Shown: positions 20,228 to 32,006, counted from the first letter of the stretch. The stretch is DNA of 64,000 bases from Bradysia coprophila (GCF_014529535.1 NW_023503598.1:62001-126000), one strand, 5' to 3'. Made by a program: numbers and translations. The notes: generated from the sequence alone by a model not told the origin.

Positions 20228-20260
20228 TGAAAATCAATTCGATTTGCTTTTCCTTTTATA
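20228..20260 (-). promoter_or_regulatory. Core promoter: TATA box and initiator
   Basis: Reading the minus strand, TATAAAAGGA starts at 20260 and an initiator-like TTCACACT places +1 near 20228, 32 bp downstream, the normal arthropod spacing. The start codon at 20180 follows about 48 bp later. A second candidate initiator TCAGTT lies at 20221-20216. Confidence 0.5.
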
Positions 20261-23030
20261 CTTTAACCATTTCCATATAATGTCACGTTGACCTCAAACT
20301 AAAATTTACAAAACAAATTCTATTGACTCCTGGGTGGTATCGTTCAAACAGGAATATGGAACACAGCTGCTGTTGTTTGATTTTCATATTCAGATGGACG
20401 TTCACATTCTCTCTCAGAATTGTATAGAACAAATAGACTCAAGTAATACATGAGCTAAGTATGAAGACGAACACTGACTGCTATACTGTACAGAACCGTA
20501 GTAATTAGGTAACGTCAGATTTTTCGTCCATAAATGCCGAACCATAACGCTAACCCTAAATCCTGACAATAAAGACAATCAGTGTTTATCCTTTGGTTTC
20601 CTTTAGTCAATTGCACAAACTGCAGCAGATTATCTGATTGGCAGCAGAGGATTAGTAAACACTCAAGGCAATATAATTCCTTCAGGGGATCATAGCAAGT
20701 ACTTTTCTCTGATTTAGCTTAAGCGCCTGCAACTGCGAAAAAAGCTTAGAAAATGAAATGGTTCTGATGTCTCGAAGATGCAAAAAATACTAAAGGAAAA
20801 ACATATTGTATGAAAAGATCCGGAGTCTACGAGATAAAGTGTCGAGTCTGAAAGTAATCTAATACACATAGGCAAACCAACGCACTTCAAGCATGAGTGG
20901 TACTCTAAATAGGGTACTGAAACTTGACAGTGTGTCACACAAGTGTAAAACACTGTAAAAAAAGCCATTGCATTCAAAATAGTACTCTATTTTGGTCAGA
21001 CTTGTAGACAAGTGATAAAACGTTTTCACAACATGAACTGAAGGACTTACTTACTCCCACTTTTTACTCTTCGGTTCATAGTAAGTGTGCATTGTATATT
21101 AAACAAATAACGTTACCCGTGAACAGCGCTGGATCGCTACTCGAGGTATGCTGAAACTTAATCTAACAACAATCATTGTCGCTCGACAAAGTGATCAGAC
21201 TAGCTACTAAATGCGGATGCAATTTAATTTTAGTCTTTTGTCAATTACCTCTTGTCTGATCACGGCGACGAATTACTTGTATCTCACACATTTTCTCATT
21301 CCTTTATTTTACTCCATTCTCATGCACAATCATCCAATCACACGCGTACACAATAGAGGATTTTCAACAGCCTCACAAAATATGTCTCCTCCAATAGTCA
21401 CTCATTCCTTCGAACGTGCTTGCTGCTCAGCTCGTACAAAGATGAAATTGAAACACAGTACGCAAAAGTAATTCGTCATCATCCTGTATAACGACAAAAT
21501 CGATTAACCTCTAACTCAAGTTTTCTTGTTCTTCCTTCTCAAACTCTGTTTCAAATATTCTCCTAATTCGTAGTCATGTTCCTTCGTAGTCTTCTTCTTC
21601 TTCTTCTCTTTGTCGCCTGAAATATGGTTGCCTTCTAGATTTAGGTCTTCTTCTGTCTATCATCTCCTTCTGCTCATCGTCATCGTCTTCTTCTTCAATT
21701 TCATTCTCTTTCATTTTCTTTTTTTCTGTCCTTTTCTTTTCCAGACTTTTCTGTTCTTTTCTTTTCTGTTCTTTTCTTTCGTCTATTAAACTTTACCAGG
21801 GTCATTGCCGTAAATTTTTTTTTCGATTATTTCTGTCCATTAAAATTTGCCAGGGTCATTACCATAATTTCTATCCGATTATTCCTTTTCTTTTCTTTTC
21901 TTTTCTTTTCTTCTCCTTAATTTTCTATTCGATTATTTCTCTTCTTTTCTTTCGTTTAAGAACAATTGTAAAATCGCAACCAATCTTTGGTCCATTTTTC
22001 ATTCCCGTCGTCAACGTTCTTTCCTTATTTTGTTTCACATTCAAATCATAATCCATTTTCACTTAATCCTTAAATATTCGACTTGTATTCTCCACTGCCC
22101 TATTCCCGATCTGGGCCCATAACCTGTTAGAAGTTCCAATTTATGGTGAGGAATAACAGCAGTTTTATAAAAGTGAGACTTTATTCAACTACAAATTCAA
22201 ACCGAACAAACACAAAATTTAGTTATTCACAAGTGCTAACGTGATCGTACTAACTCGATTAGAACTTATGTGAATGCTACGATTAGATGTCTCAACAGAT
22301 TTCACATCTCTAATCCAATGCTAGCTCATAGACACTGTCTATTCGATCCACATCAGTCAAAAAACCCTTAAATGGTAAATGTGACGCAAGTCCTTTATCT
22401 TATTTACAAAATAACTGTGACGCATTCTGCGCCTGTACGCAAAAGTTTTATCAACACAAGTTGAACCCAAAAAAAATTTAGAAAGAAAATACCAAAAAAA
22501 AAACTGCGTCACATAGTGGTAAGTAGGGTGACAGGCGCACTAGGGTCACATACGCAATAGATACACGGATTCGTACGGGGCTCAGTCGCAGCAAACGCTC
22601 CAACTGTTCTGATGGCTCATTTACTTTAAATTTTGCGTGGAATCCCTACATGTGACTATAATAGAAAACTGTTGTACGCATGTTAGAAAATGGAAAATGG
22701 TTTTGTGTCAAAAATTGATTGCAGAATAATTGTTTTGTGAGTTGTGCGCGTTACATACACTCGACCAATGTTTCATTCATTGTTATATGGATAATGTGAG
22801 CTAGCAAACTAAGCAAGTGAATCTTAGATATCGTTGTATACCGACCGAGAACGCCAAGAAGATCTCATTTCTTGAGAAGTTTGCGATTTGTATTTCAACA
22901 AAAGTGCAGTCATTGTGAAGTCGACACTAAATGACTAAGAGGATAGACTTACATTTCCATACAAATCCAAATCCAAAGTCATGTCATTTTCTGGTTAACA
23001 ATAAAACTAAACAATTGACCAATCGACCAG
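20261..23030. other. Gene-free spacer with a CT-rich tract
   Basis: 21540-21960 on the plus strand is strongly pyrimidine-rich (TTCTTTTCTTTTC runs). 22505-22620 is an inverted copy of the repeat at 46060-46180. Open frames at 20714-20977 and 21211-21471 have no coding features and are not called. Confidence 0.5.
22505..22620. repeat. Dispersed repeat, inverse of 46060-46180
   Basis: Shares GAGCGTTTGCTGCGACTGAG, TATCTATTGCGTA and GTGACCCTAGTGCG (on the complementary strand) with 46060-46180 over about 110 bp with moderate divergence. It contains the same CCCCGTACGAA word found at the ends of repeat family R. Confidence 0.6.
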
Positions 23031-24050
23031 CATTAACTCTATTGATGATTCCTTAGTATTGGCATCAGCATCAGCATATGAAGTTGAAAATGAAGTTAAT
23101 TACTCAAACTCAAACGGACAACAATATGATTTACCACTGTACCACAAACTGTTTGACGCAACGGAACCGCTTTTACAGGAATCATTTGCGGGAAGTATTT
23201 TCGGTAAATTGTCAAGTGTAACATTTGAGTGGAAAAATGGTAGCGATTCAGGTATGTTTGTCTCGTAAAGATGATCATCGCCAAAATATAAATTCAAAAC
23301 AACTTCTCGTCTTAGAATACACATTTTTGATACGGGATATGGTGCAAGGAACGTTACAAGCACATGGATTTGTCACCGACCTCAATATCATCGTCAAAGA
23401 CATGGATGGAAATGAAATGCTTCACATCAGGAATGCAAACGTAAAGAATAATGAAACGATTGTAGGTTTGCGATAATTTTAATTGTTTCGCTAGGGATCA
23501 CTTATGCACACCTTTGAAGTACTCCATAATGATGGGAACATTGGTTCAGTGGAATACTATCCAAATGATTCAGTCAACACCTGCCTTAAGATTAATTCTA
23601 TGAACGCTAATTTCATTGTCAAGTCGCTGCACTTTGGCGACTTTGAAGTACATACGTGTTTTCATCATTCATTTCCTTTATATTCCATTTAATCAAATTC
23701 CGATTAGATTTTTCGTGACCAATCATCTCCGAATCCATTGTGCAACATTAAGATTCCATATGGTAAAATTTTCATTGAAAACGAATTTAGCGGGACCATC
23801 ATATTTCATCCAGACACTGGCATAACAAATATTGAACAATTATTGTGTACGGCTGCAGCAATTGCATTTGTATGGCTGAGTTCACTGACCCTCTCACTGA
23901 ATAAAATAATTTAAATTTGCCATTTTCCAGAAAGTAACCAGGAAACGATGTCTCGCAAATAAAGATAAAAATACGACTTTTTGGGCCTACTTTTGGGGAA
24001 TTGCTATCTTCTCTCTTCTAATTGGATTAGCTGTGTTTATTTTCCATTAG
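23031..24050 (+). CDS. Tail-anchored protein, possibly scramblase/LURP-fold; 5' end uncertain
   Basis: Exons about 23031-23251, 23316-23440, 23495-23647, 23708-23869 and 23931-24050 join in frame with canonical ends and introns of 54-64 nt. The start is uncertain: the first exon is open back to an AG acceptor at 23029-23030 and has no in-frame ATG, so a leader exon is probably missing upstream. The second exon could instead end at 23461, but that would leave a 33-nt intron. The body has short beta-like strands (GSDSEYTFLIRDMVQGTLQA, HTFEVLHNDGNIGSVEY, SGTIIFHPDTGITNIEQLL) reminiscent of the phospholipid scramblase/LURP1 fold. The last exon is basic (KVTRKRCLANKDK) followed by a 20-residue membrane helix ending in FIFH. 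The family assignment is weak; the gene structure is firmer. Confidence 0.65.
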
Positions 24051-24095
24051 TTTTTTTAAGAAGGTTGGTAATGGGAAAATATTCAAATAAGCAAT

Positions 24096-24319
24096 CAAGG
24101 CTGTAAACTTTGGGGACGCAGATCGCCATTTTATTAGATACGCGGGAACACACCACTTTTGAAGATTTTACATATAAAAAAAACTCATCACATCGTCACG
24201 GCGACGAGAAGACGAGAAGTAGGTGAATTTTTTTTATGAAATCCGCCATTTTATCGTCAGTAGTGGTGTGTCACCCGAGTATCTGTATCTGCGTGACATT
24301 CCCAAAGCTTACAGCCTTG
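24096..24319. mobile_element. hAT-like MITE, copy 2, complete
   Basis: 224 bp, left end CAAGGCTGTAAACTTTGGGG, right end CCCAAAGCTTACAGCCTTG. It is flanked by a perfect 8-bp duplication TAAGCAAT (24088-24095 and 24320-24327). Inner subterminal words ACGCAGAT / ATCTGTATCTGCGT and CGGGAACACACCAC / GTGGTGTGTCACCCG are also inverted. It lies 45 bp past the stop codon of the preceding gene. Confidence 0.9.
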
Positions 24320-24327
24320 TAAGCAAT

Positions 24328-25249
24328 AACAGCGACGGAACATTTTCATATTAACAATTTTACATTATTAAGTTTGTGCAAATGCAAATGACGTAGCTAT
24401 AAGTCAACTTATAAATCCTAATTTTTAAGTTATAAGCCAGTCACTTATAAGTTATGAGCCACATGGTTATCTATGACGTATAAGTCGACTACTTTGAAGT
24501 AAAGGTTATGAGTTCATAAGTTTATAGGTCAAAGGTTTATAGGTCGAAAGTTCTAGAGATGGTGACCTGGTTGACCATGTAAAGTAACAAATCTTTAGGA
24601 ACCAATGTAAAGTCCATTCAAGAAGGAAACGACCAGCACTAGGACCAAGGCAACTATATATAGACGAACATTTCAACTTGTCAAAAATCTAAAAAGTTCC
24701 TTTTGATAATGAAAAAAGGCTTCAATTCGAGTTCAACGAGCTATAGATCACTAAAAACGGCGCATTAGAACCGGAGAAAACTCGCTTCCAGTTCTGATGA
24801 TTCTCATACAGTTCCGTACATTTTACCCTCATCGAGGTAATATAAATGTTTCACCATAGTTTTTGTACACTAAATGTTTGTTATTGCAAAAAAGAGAACT
24901 AATTGTGCACTTTTGATAAATTAAATACTAAAATAAAGCTAGATTTTTCAACAAAAAAAAAATCAGGGATAAGTTTTATTCTTGAAAGAAAATTCCTTAA
25001 TGTCATTTTTTTTAATTTCACTTTATTATTGTCCCTTTTTCTAAGTGTGGAACACAATCAGTAGGAAACTGTAAGAAACAGTTTGCCAAACAACATTTTA
25101 TCAAAAAACGAAAAACATCTTATTTAATTTAGAAAAATTAAATGAATCATTCATAGGTCAATTTTGGATAAATAAAAAACATTAAACAAATCAATAGAAC
25201 AATTACAAATCAATTCAAAAAGTAGAAAGGAGAGATACCTACGAACTCA
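24328..25249. other. Spacer, repeat-rich, no gene
   Basis: 24390-24560 is built from loosely repeated TATAAGTCAACTTATAAG and GGTTATGAGTTCATAAG words. 25000-25249 is probably the 3' untranslated end of the LINE fragment that follows on the minus strand. Confidence 0.45.
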
Positions 25250-25852
25250 TCACAGTCCTTCATCACTTAGCTTTTCCCTAAAGGATTTAGCATTTCTAAT
25301 ACCACATAATTCATCATCCAAAGCGTTATAATCGGTAAGGGCCTTCAAAATGCTAGGATGGCTAGCAGCCACGAAAATGTCATTTCTACGTCTAGTAGTT
25401 CTTCCATGAACAGAATGGCGGGAATTAAAAGCGAAATTATGCTTCGTCGCATTGTTGACCATTTTATGTATTTGAGTTATTCTCTCAACTACGATCAGCT
25501 TATCCATTGGTAAGGTAGAGTTACTATACAAGTAAGTCGTAGGAGTATCTCGAGGGAGCCGGTACAATGCCTTCAGACATCCATTCTGAACACGCTGAAG
25601 TTGATCTATTTTTGTCTTGAGTCCTTCGCAATAAATCGGAAGCATGAATAACAGGTGGCTCTGAACGTATGCATTGTAGATGGATTTTCTCCTTTCAATT
25701 GGAATAAACTTTCCACGACGCCACATTAAAAGAATGAATGGCCGAATGCACTTCTTCACATGATCAATATGACTCCCGAACGAGAGTTTTTCATCAAGGA
25801 CCAAGCCAAGGTACTTGAATGTCCGTACATAAAGACAATAAAGACGTGACAT
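25250..25852 (-). mobile_element. LINE 3' fragment (end of reverse transcriptase ORF)
   Basis: 200 open codons on the minus strand match the region after the catalytic core of a LINE reverse transcriptase: KYLGLVLDEKLSFGSHIDH (thumb start), then SHLLFMLPIYCEGLKTKIDQ and LQRVQNGCLKALYRLP. No catalytic box is present; the copy is 5'-truncated at about 25852. The frame is uninterrupted to its stop, so the insertion is fairly young. The clade differs from both other LINEs in the window. Confidence 0.8.
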
Positions 25853-27995
25853 AAAGAGACATGACGTTTAGGTTATGTTCACCTCTGTGAATGTGGATGA
25901 AATCGTCGTTGTTCGGGTTGTCAAATTTCGTGTTTACAGTTATTTGGAAGAAACCTATAGCATGGCGTAGATTCTCGTACTTTCGTGATTAAAAATATTC
26001 TTAACTTGACAGTTGAGTGTATAAAATTCCATAAGATTCAATTGGCAAAATGTTAATTTAAGAAACTGGTGACATTCGAGCGAAACAATTCTTATACAAC
26101 CGTTTATCTTTGGCTATTCAACAAGGCAACGCAGCCAGCATTCTAGGTACCCACCCAACAAACAATAAGTTTGACGAAATTTTCAAGTTATAAATATTTA
26201 AAAAACAAACCCATGTAAAATGATCACAATCTACTTTGACAAAATAAAAGAAAAACTTGGTGTGTTTAAAATAAAAAAAAAAAAAATAAAAAAATAAGAA
26301 CTGTCAAGTTACGAAATCTTAGAATTTAAGAATTTCTAACTTGACAGTTAGGACCTTAAAAGTTAAGAGCGTTAAGAATCGTACCACTAACTGTCAAGTT
26401 ACGTATTCTTAAATTCACTAGAATGGGTGCCCTAAGTTTCCTTAAGTTGAAAGCGAATTTCACATAAAAAATAAAGTAAATAAGAATTAGCGAATGAAGT
26501 CCAACATCTAAGCTAATTTATTTCAACAGATTGTCTTTCTTCTTACATAGACGATTCGTTCGAAATTATTAAACTTCAATAAATTTAGCGACACCACTGG
26601 TGACCGGTACAGCCGGGTACAGCATACCCCTTGAAAATTCAAGTTAGTCGCATCGTCAGGAGAAAAACATTTTAGGAAAATAAACAATAAAGAGACTATA
26701 AGTCGATCAATTCTTTGAAATAGTTTATCATTCTAGTCGCTTTCATCAGAACTATGTCTTTAGAATTTTCTATATTCAACTAGTAATAAAATGTAACAGA
26801 GACCCTAGCCATGACCGACATTTTTCATTTGTGTTTTTCGATTTCTAATCATAATCAATGAGTCTCTTCTGCAAATATTTGTCCGATTGAAAAACCAATT
26901 AGTGTTTCGGAGTCCTGAGGTCATATTCTATACGCTAACACTTTATTTGAATAAAATCTGCCGACAAATTTAATAATTTTTCTCTTGATGTTACTAACAC
27001 TGGATCTGTTGTAACGACATATATTCGCGACACAGCGAAGCGTTTTTCTGATAAGGTAAAAGAATAGTAGACGATAAAAAATGACTGCCGTTGTACCTAT
27101 CCAGATGCTGTTCCAGCCTTATGGCCCCCAGAAAGACGGAAAAAATCTGCATTTTGGCACCAACTTTTTTCCAAGACTTCTGTAGGCTTGCAGCAAAAAA
27201 GTACTGGGTTCATTTATATGAGGAACGATAGTGGGTGACGCCATATGGGCCAGATACAACACCCTATACTCAGTTCCGTGGAGCATCTATGCTGCAGGGA
27301 AGGCGGACTCTCCGAACTTTCTGCTTATTTTTAGTCATAACTGTCGTGGATCTACTCGCACCAAGCAGTGTGTATACTCTACCTGTAGGTCTTTCCAAGG
27401 CGGACATTCGTACAACATTACAATAATTTAAAATAATTTTTCTTTAGTTATTGCCGAAAAACTGTTTTCGGTACCCTCTGACATGTTTTTGAACGCTTTT
27501 CACAGAAAATATTTTTTTTTTCGAAAAAGTGAAAGATACGTGCTTCCTAAAATTGAAACGAGCTATCACTCATTAAAATCGGCCACCGCTTATTCCTAAA
27601 GTTAATAAAATCACCTGAAGTTACTCGTATTTAAAGGAAATGATTATTTCACTCCATTTTTTGGTATTTAACAACGAAATTAATTTTGGTGGAAATCTGT
27701 TCAACCTGACTAGTTGATAGGTTTCGTCTGAAATAGAGTATATTTACTCTTTACTTTGGTTACGAACACTTTCGTTTTTTAACTCTCACAAAGGGTTAAT
27801 TTTTGTGAAGTCAATGTTATGCATACGTTACGAAGCTGAAAGCGTCACCAAAGAGATATCAGTTGTTTTGTAAGTTAAAACACTTTTAAACTGGTGTCAT
27901 CTCTCATTCTTTTCGAGGTTTTTGTGAGGATATAAATGGTAAAGACGATATTACAATTCATAATTCCACAATTATATCTTGCTAACTTTACACAT
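25853..27995. other. Gene-free, dispersed repeats
   Basis: 26000-26410 repeats AACTTGACAGTT and its complement AACTGTCAAGTT several times, an inverted-repeat remnant. 27180-27430 shares ACAACACCCTATA-TCAGTTCCG-GGA, GTCATAA and ACAACATT blocks in order with 48240-48450, so both are copies of one dispersed repeat. No coding gene is supported. Confidence 0.5.
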
Positions 27996-29430
27996 TTATA
28001 ATGACTCAACTAAAAGAGGGATTACAATTTCATCTGTAAACTTCCACAGCAATCCGGAATTATGGACGTGAAACGTACTTCCAGTCCAGTATGTGTTTCG
28101 TTTGCCTTGCAGACTATACAATTGATCGTAAAAACCGTTTTTGACAGCTTCCGCAGAAACAGTTAAATGGAATGGGGCATGGGTGCTAAATGCAACAAAC
28201 TCCGGCTTTCTCCAAGTCTTCTTCTCAGTACCGACGTTTTGAAGCTTAGAAATAGACGTTAAAATGTCAGCTTTAACAGCTTCTTCGGTCATAATATGAA
28301 GACTGCAATATTTAACATCAAATAGACCGTCGATAATCGTTGGCATAATGCTGTAGAGAGCAGGAAGTGTAGGTATACCGTATGGATTGTTGGTGTTGAT
28401 ATTGTCGACAGATACATTAGCTGGAAGACCAGTATACCGAACTAATCCAGTGTAGAACGCAGTATTTTCGAATTGGTTAAAAATCTCGGTTTCGTAGCTG
28501 TTCAAATCGAATACGTGGAGATTGGTGGTGACAGGAGGAATGGTTACAAGTAGTTTCTTTGCCTTTATAAGCGTACATCCTACTGGAGTCTTAACTGTAA
28601 CCTTGACAAACTTGGACTTATCACGAACTATTCGAATTGGATAACTGTCCAAAAGGACACTGTTCTTCAACTTCTCATATGCCTTGCTATAAATTTTCGA
28701 GTTGTTTTGGTTTTCTGGTAAAATGAATCCATCTACAAGATCTTTCTGGATAATATTCAGACCAAATAATTTAAGCACATACAGCGTAGGTTGTCGTAGG
28801 AGGTCACCTATTCCTTGACTATACTTCCACATAATCTGTACTGCATCTCCGATTTTGTATTTAGTAACAAACTCACCAAATGGAAGCAACAGGTCATCCG
28901 GTACAGGATTCGGTAAAAAGAAACCATTTTGAATTTCTGGATATCTGATCAATTGAGTCAGATATGTTTGTAAGGCATGACGAGGGTCTGGAACGGTAAC
29001 ATTATTCTCAATTTTCGAATTGCTAAAATCAAAATATTTAGTTGGTGGACTAGGCAGAAAACCATAGTCCCATCGAACTTCTAAATAGTCGAAGTAATTT
29101 TTCACAACTTGTAAATTCCCAAAAAGAACTACACCATAATCAACGGCTTGATAGGTTTTCGGATCGATGTATGTGTTCGAATGTCCGCCGAGAACCTTTT
29201 CTTTCTCGATTACAACTACAGATTTTCCAGCCTTTTGTAATTGTATGGCAGAAAAAGTGCCTGAAGAACCGCCCCCAATTATACAAACATCTCGCTTGAT
29301 TACTTGCACAAAAGTGGATGACACACTTGAAACTAAGGATTTGTTTAAACTATATTAAGGTGTGCAAGGCATTGGGTATTTACTTACGAATTAAACTTGT
29401 CAGTACCATAGAGCAGACGAGCAAAATCAT
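27996..29430 (-). CDS. Secreted FAD-dependent oxidoreductase (amine-oxidase-like fold)
   Basis: Two exons on the minus strand, 29430-29388 and 29332-27996, join at a phase-1 GT..AG intron of 55 nt to give 459 residues. Exon 1 encodes a signal peptide, MILLVCSMVLTSLI. It is followed by the Rossmann FAD motif VCIIGGGSSGTFSAIQLQ with the acidic ribose-binding end of strand 2 (VVVIEKEKVLGGHSNTY). Such GG-doublet flavoenzymes include beta-cyclopiazonate dehydrogenase-like and amine-oxidase-like proteins; I cannot name the substrate. The C-terminal block (TYWTGSTFHVHNSGLLW) fits the flavin-contacting end of the fold. Apart from the leader intron the whole enzyme is one exon, unlike most neighbours, which leaves room for horizontal origin or retroposition. 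Confidence 0.88.
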
Positions 29431-29469
29431 TTTTGGACTTTGATATTCCGGCCCTATACAAATTTGAAA

Positions 29470-30117
29470 AAAGACAAAATTTCTTGGGTTAGTGCTTGTT
29501 CAAGAATATAGAATAGACAAGCTCAAAAGTAGACAAGTTTCATACGTAGTATCTTTCGATTAACTAATTTCTGATAACTGAAATTCGTGTCATGAAAATA
29601 AAGCTGTTTTATAAGGTTGTACGCTTAGACTCAATCGTGACAATTACTTATCAGGTGGAAATGGCATCAAATCGATTTTTTTTCACAAACACCCTGCCCG
29701 ATTGTGCCTAAGCGTATAAAAACTCTTAAGGGACCATTCAAATAGTACGCACTCCTTTTTGGGGGTCTATAAATCGTAGGTGTTAACGTGAGAACTATTT
29801 ACCTAAGGAAAACAAAGGTTTAGGTTTCAAAAGCAGCTACAATGTTTCACGTGTTCACTTCGAAAATGGGAAACCAAACGAAAAAGTTATAGATCCCCAT
29901 TTCTTAGAATTGAAGGACAATTCAAACGAGCTATAGCTTGCCTGGATCGCCGAACCATTGTTTTCAAATTGGTTCAAGTTTTGGCGATATCACTTTTAAC
30001 TATCATGCTTGCCGTCCGTGAAAGGTTAATTAAAAAAAAACCCTAACCTAATAACCACTGACTTTGCTTTGACGAATGGATATTCCCATTACAATTCCAA
30101 CTATATTTTCTTTACAG
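29470..30117. other. Spacer with a dispersed repeat
   Basis: 29850-30000 shares TTCGAAAATGGGAAAC-like, CAAACGAGCTATAGCTTGCC and TTGGCGATATCAC words in order with 48515-48665, so both belong to one repeat. 30012-30030 (GCTTGCCGTCCGTGAAAGG-TTAA) is the relic of a TTAA MITE end. Confidence 0.5.
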
Positions 30118-30118
30118 T

Positions 30119-30318
30119 GGCTGATATGAACGAAAATCGGCGTCAGCAGATTCAGTTCCTCCAAGGGGAACTGGCCGGTGCCCGAAACGAATTGTCAGTT
30201 ACACGGCAGCATAAATAAGTTTAAAGATAAGTTGGTAGCTGCCGGTATATACGTAGAGAAAACTTCCGCAGAAACTCCAGTTGCCGAAGACCCATCTCAA
30301 ATGGAAGAGGTCGATTAA
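30119..30318 (+). pseudogene. Fragment of a coiled-coil protein ending in MEEVD
   Basis: After an acceptor-like TTTCTTTACAG (ends 30118) come 30 codons from ATG 30126 (MNENRRQQIQFLQGELAGAR..). They stop at a TAA, while the next frame continues KFKDKLVAAGIYVEKTSAE and ends PSQMEEVD at 30318. A one-base shift separates the halves. The C-terminal EEVD resembles the TPR-docking tail of cytosolic HSP90, but the rest does not look like HSP90. I read it as a 3' exon or retrocopy fragment of an unidentified helical protein, now broken. Confidence 0.4.
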
Positions 30319-30403
30319 ATTATACTTTAAAGCGGTAAATCCGCATGACAATTTCACTAATTTTTGTATCAATTTTATCACATCCGAACATGTCAAAATT
30401 ACT

Positions 30404-30790
30404 TGATGAGATTTTAGGAACTGACCCCTGGAGAGCTTAAACTATCCTTAAAACAAAATACAGTCGAAAAAAACTGATGGAAGCTCACATTATTCTTGAG
30501 TTCTAGCGATGGGAGCAAGATGGGCACTGATTAGTGATGAGATTTTAGGAACTGACCTCTGCAGAGCTTCAACTATCCTTAAAAACAAGATCCAGTCGAA
30601 AAAAAAACTGATGGAAGCTCACTTTATCCTTGAGTTCTAGCGTTGGGAGCAAGATGGACACTGAGTAGTGATGAGATTTTAGGAACTGACCTCTGGAGAG
30701 CTTCAACTATCCTTAAAAACAAAATACAGTCGAAAAAAATTGATGGAAGCTCACTTTATCCTTGAGTTCTAGCGTTGAGAGCACTTGGGA
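30404..30790. repeat. Tandem array, about three copies of a 132-bp unit
   Basis: Units start TGATGAGATTTTAGGAACTG at 30404, 30535 and 30669, each carrying CAACTATCCTTAAAA, CAGTCGAAAAAA and TTGAGTTCTAGCG. A shorter relative of the opening words lies at 43428-43490. Confidence 0.85.
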
Positions 30791-31603
30791 GCACTTAGAT
30801 GACATTCAAGAATTGTCATATAGGTCTCTTCCAAGGCCGTTCAAAATGTCAATCGTCATCCACAGAGAAGCCAACACAACCTCACTTTGAAGTTTCAACG
30901 AACAAATTTGCGGTTATGTTCGCTTCTATGGATGACGGTCGGTTGTTTTCGGCCTGTCAAAATTCGTTTTTACCGTACGATGGAAGAAATCTATTGTGGG
31001 GAATCATTCAAAGACACTTTGCTCTAGTAATTCATTCGAATAAAATGATAAAAAACATTCGAAAAGTTCAGGTAATTTCTCATTTTATTTAGAGAAAAAT
31101 ATGGTGTGGGAAGGGGGTGCTTCATAGCGGTATATCTCATGTTCTTCTGATACGTACGAGCTCGGCCGGCTCGATCTGAAAGTACTAGCCAGCTTTCCAA
31201 CGCGTCCACTAACGTGAAATTTTATTTACAACTGGCCAGGGAAATTGAGTTCAAAGTTAGCGGTTTTTCTTGTACACTTTTTAGGGAACCCAGGATAACT
31301 CACTAAACTTTTAATTTTCCAAAAAACGGTGTTCTAGCGATTTTGGGTATTAGGCTGGCTTCAGATTCCGGTCCAACTAGAAAAAAAATATTCTGTGTTG
31401 ACCGAGATATTTCACTTTTAAGTTTTACACTAAAACCGGTATCTACCGGTTCAAAACACAAAAAAAAAAATTTGTTAGGAAAGTCTGGCTCCCAAATCAT
31501 ATCCAATCGTCAAAAATCAAAAAAGTTCTGAATCGAACAGAACGCTTTTTTTCGACATAAGAAACCAGACTATAAATAACTAGAAGAATAATTCAAAAAA
31601 TAC
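30791..31603. other. Spacer, nothing recognised
   Basis: 30880-30990 (GGTTATGTTCGCTTCTATGGATGACGGTCG..) loosely resembles 25880-25960, another dispersed repeat. No gene. Confidence 0.4.
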
Positions 31604-31890
31604 ACTTCAGGTCTATGTTGTTGTCTCGTTTTCGATTATGTGATAATATATATTACACACTTGTCACGAAGAAGTCGAGGATTGCCGAGACTGATAGTGA
31701 CAAGTGTGTATTCTATTTTATCACATAAGCGAAAACGAGACAACAACGTAGACCTGAAGTGTAATGTTTGAATTAAACTTATAGTGAAGTAATTTTGACA
31801 TCCGAACACCGCGCGTATGTGATAAAATCTATCACTATCAGTCTCGGCAAGCCTCGACTTCTTCGTGACAAGTGTGTAATATATATTAAG
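31604..31890. repeat. Compound foldback element
   Basis: Two nested inverted repeats. ACACTTCAGGTCTATGTTGT (31604 onward) pairs with ACAACGTAGACCTGAAGTGT (31741-31762). TTACACACTTGTCACGAAGA (31653 onward) pairs with TCTTCGTGACAAGTGTGTAA (31858-31879). A relative is at 18140-18350 and a solo arm at 31968-31991. Confidence 0.75.
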
Positions 31891-32006
31891 TTACTTGAAC
31901 ATTTAAGGAAAATAATTATTTGTTTAAATATTTGAAATGAGGACATTGTTTGACTGAGGTATTATATATTACACACTTGTCAAGAAGAAGTCGAACAATG
32001 TTCGAC

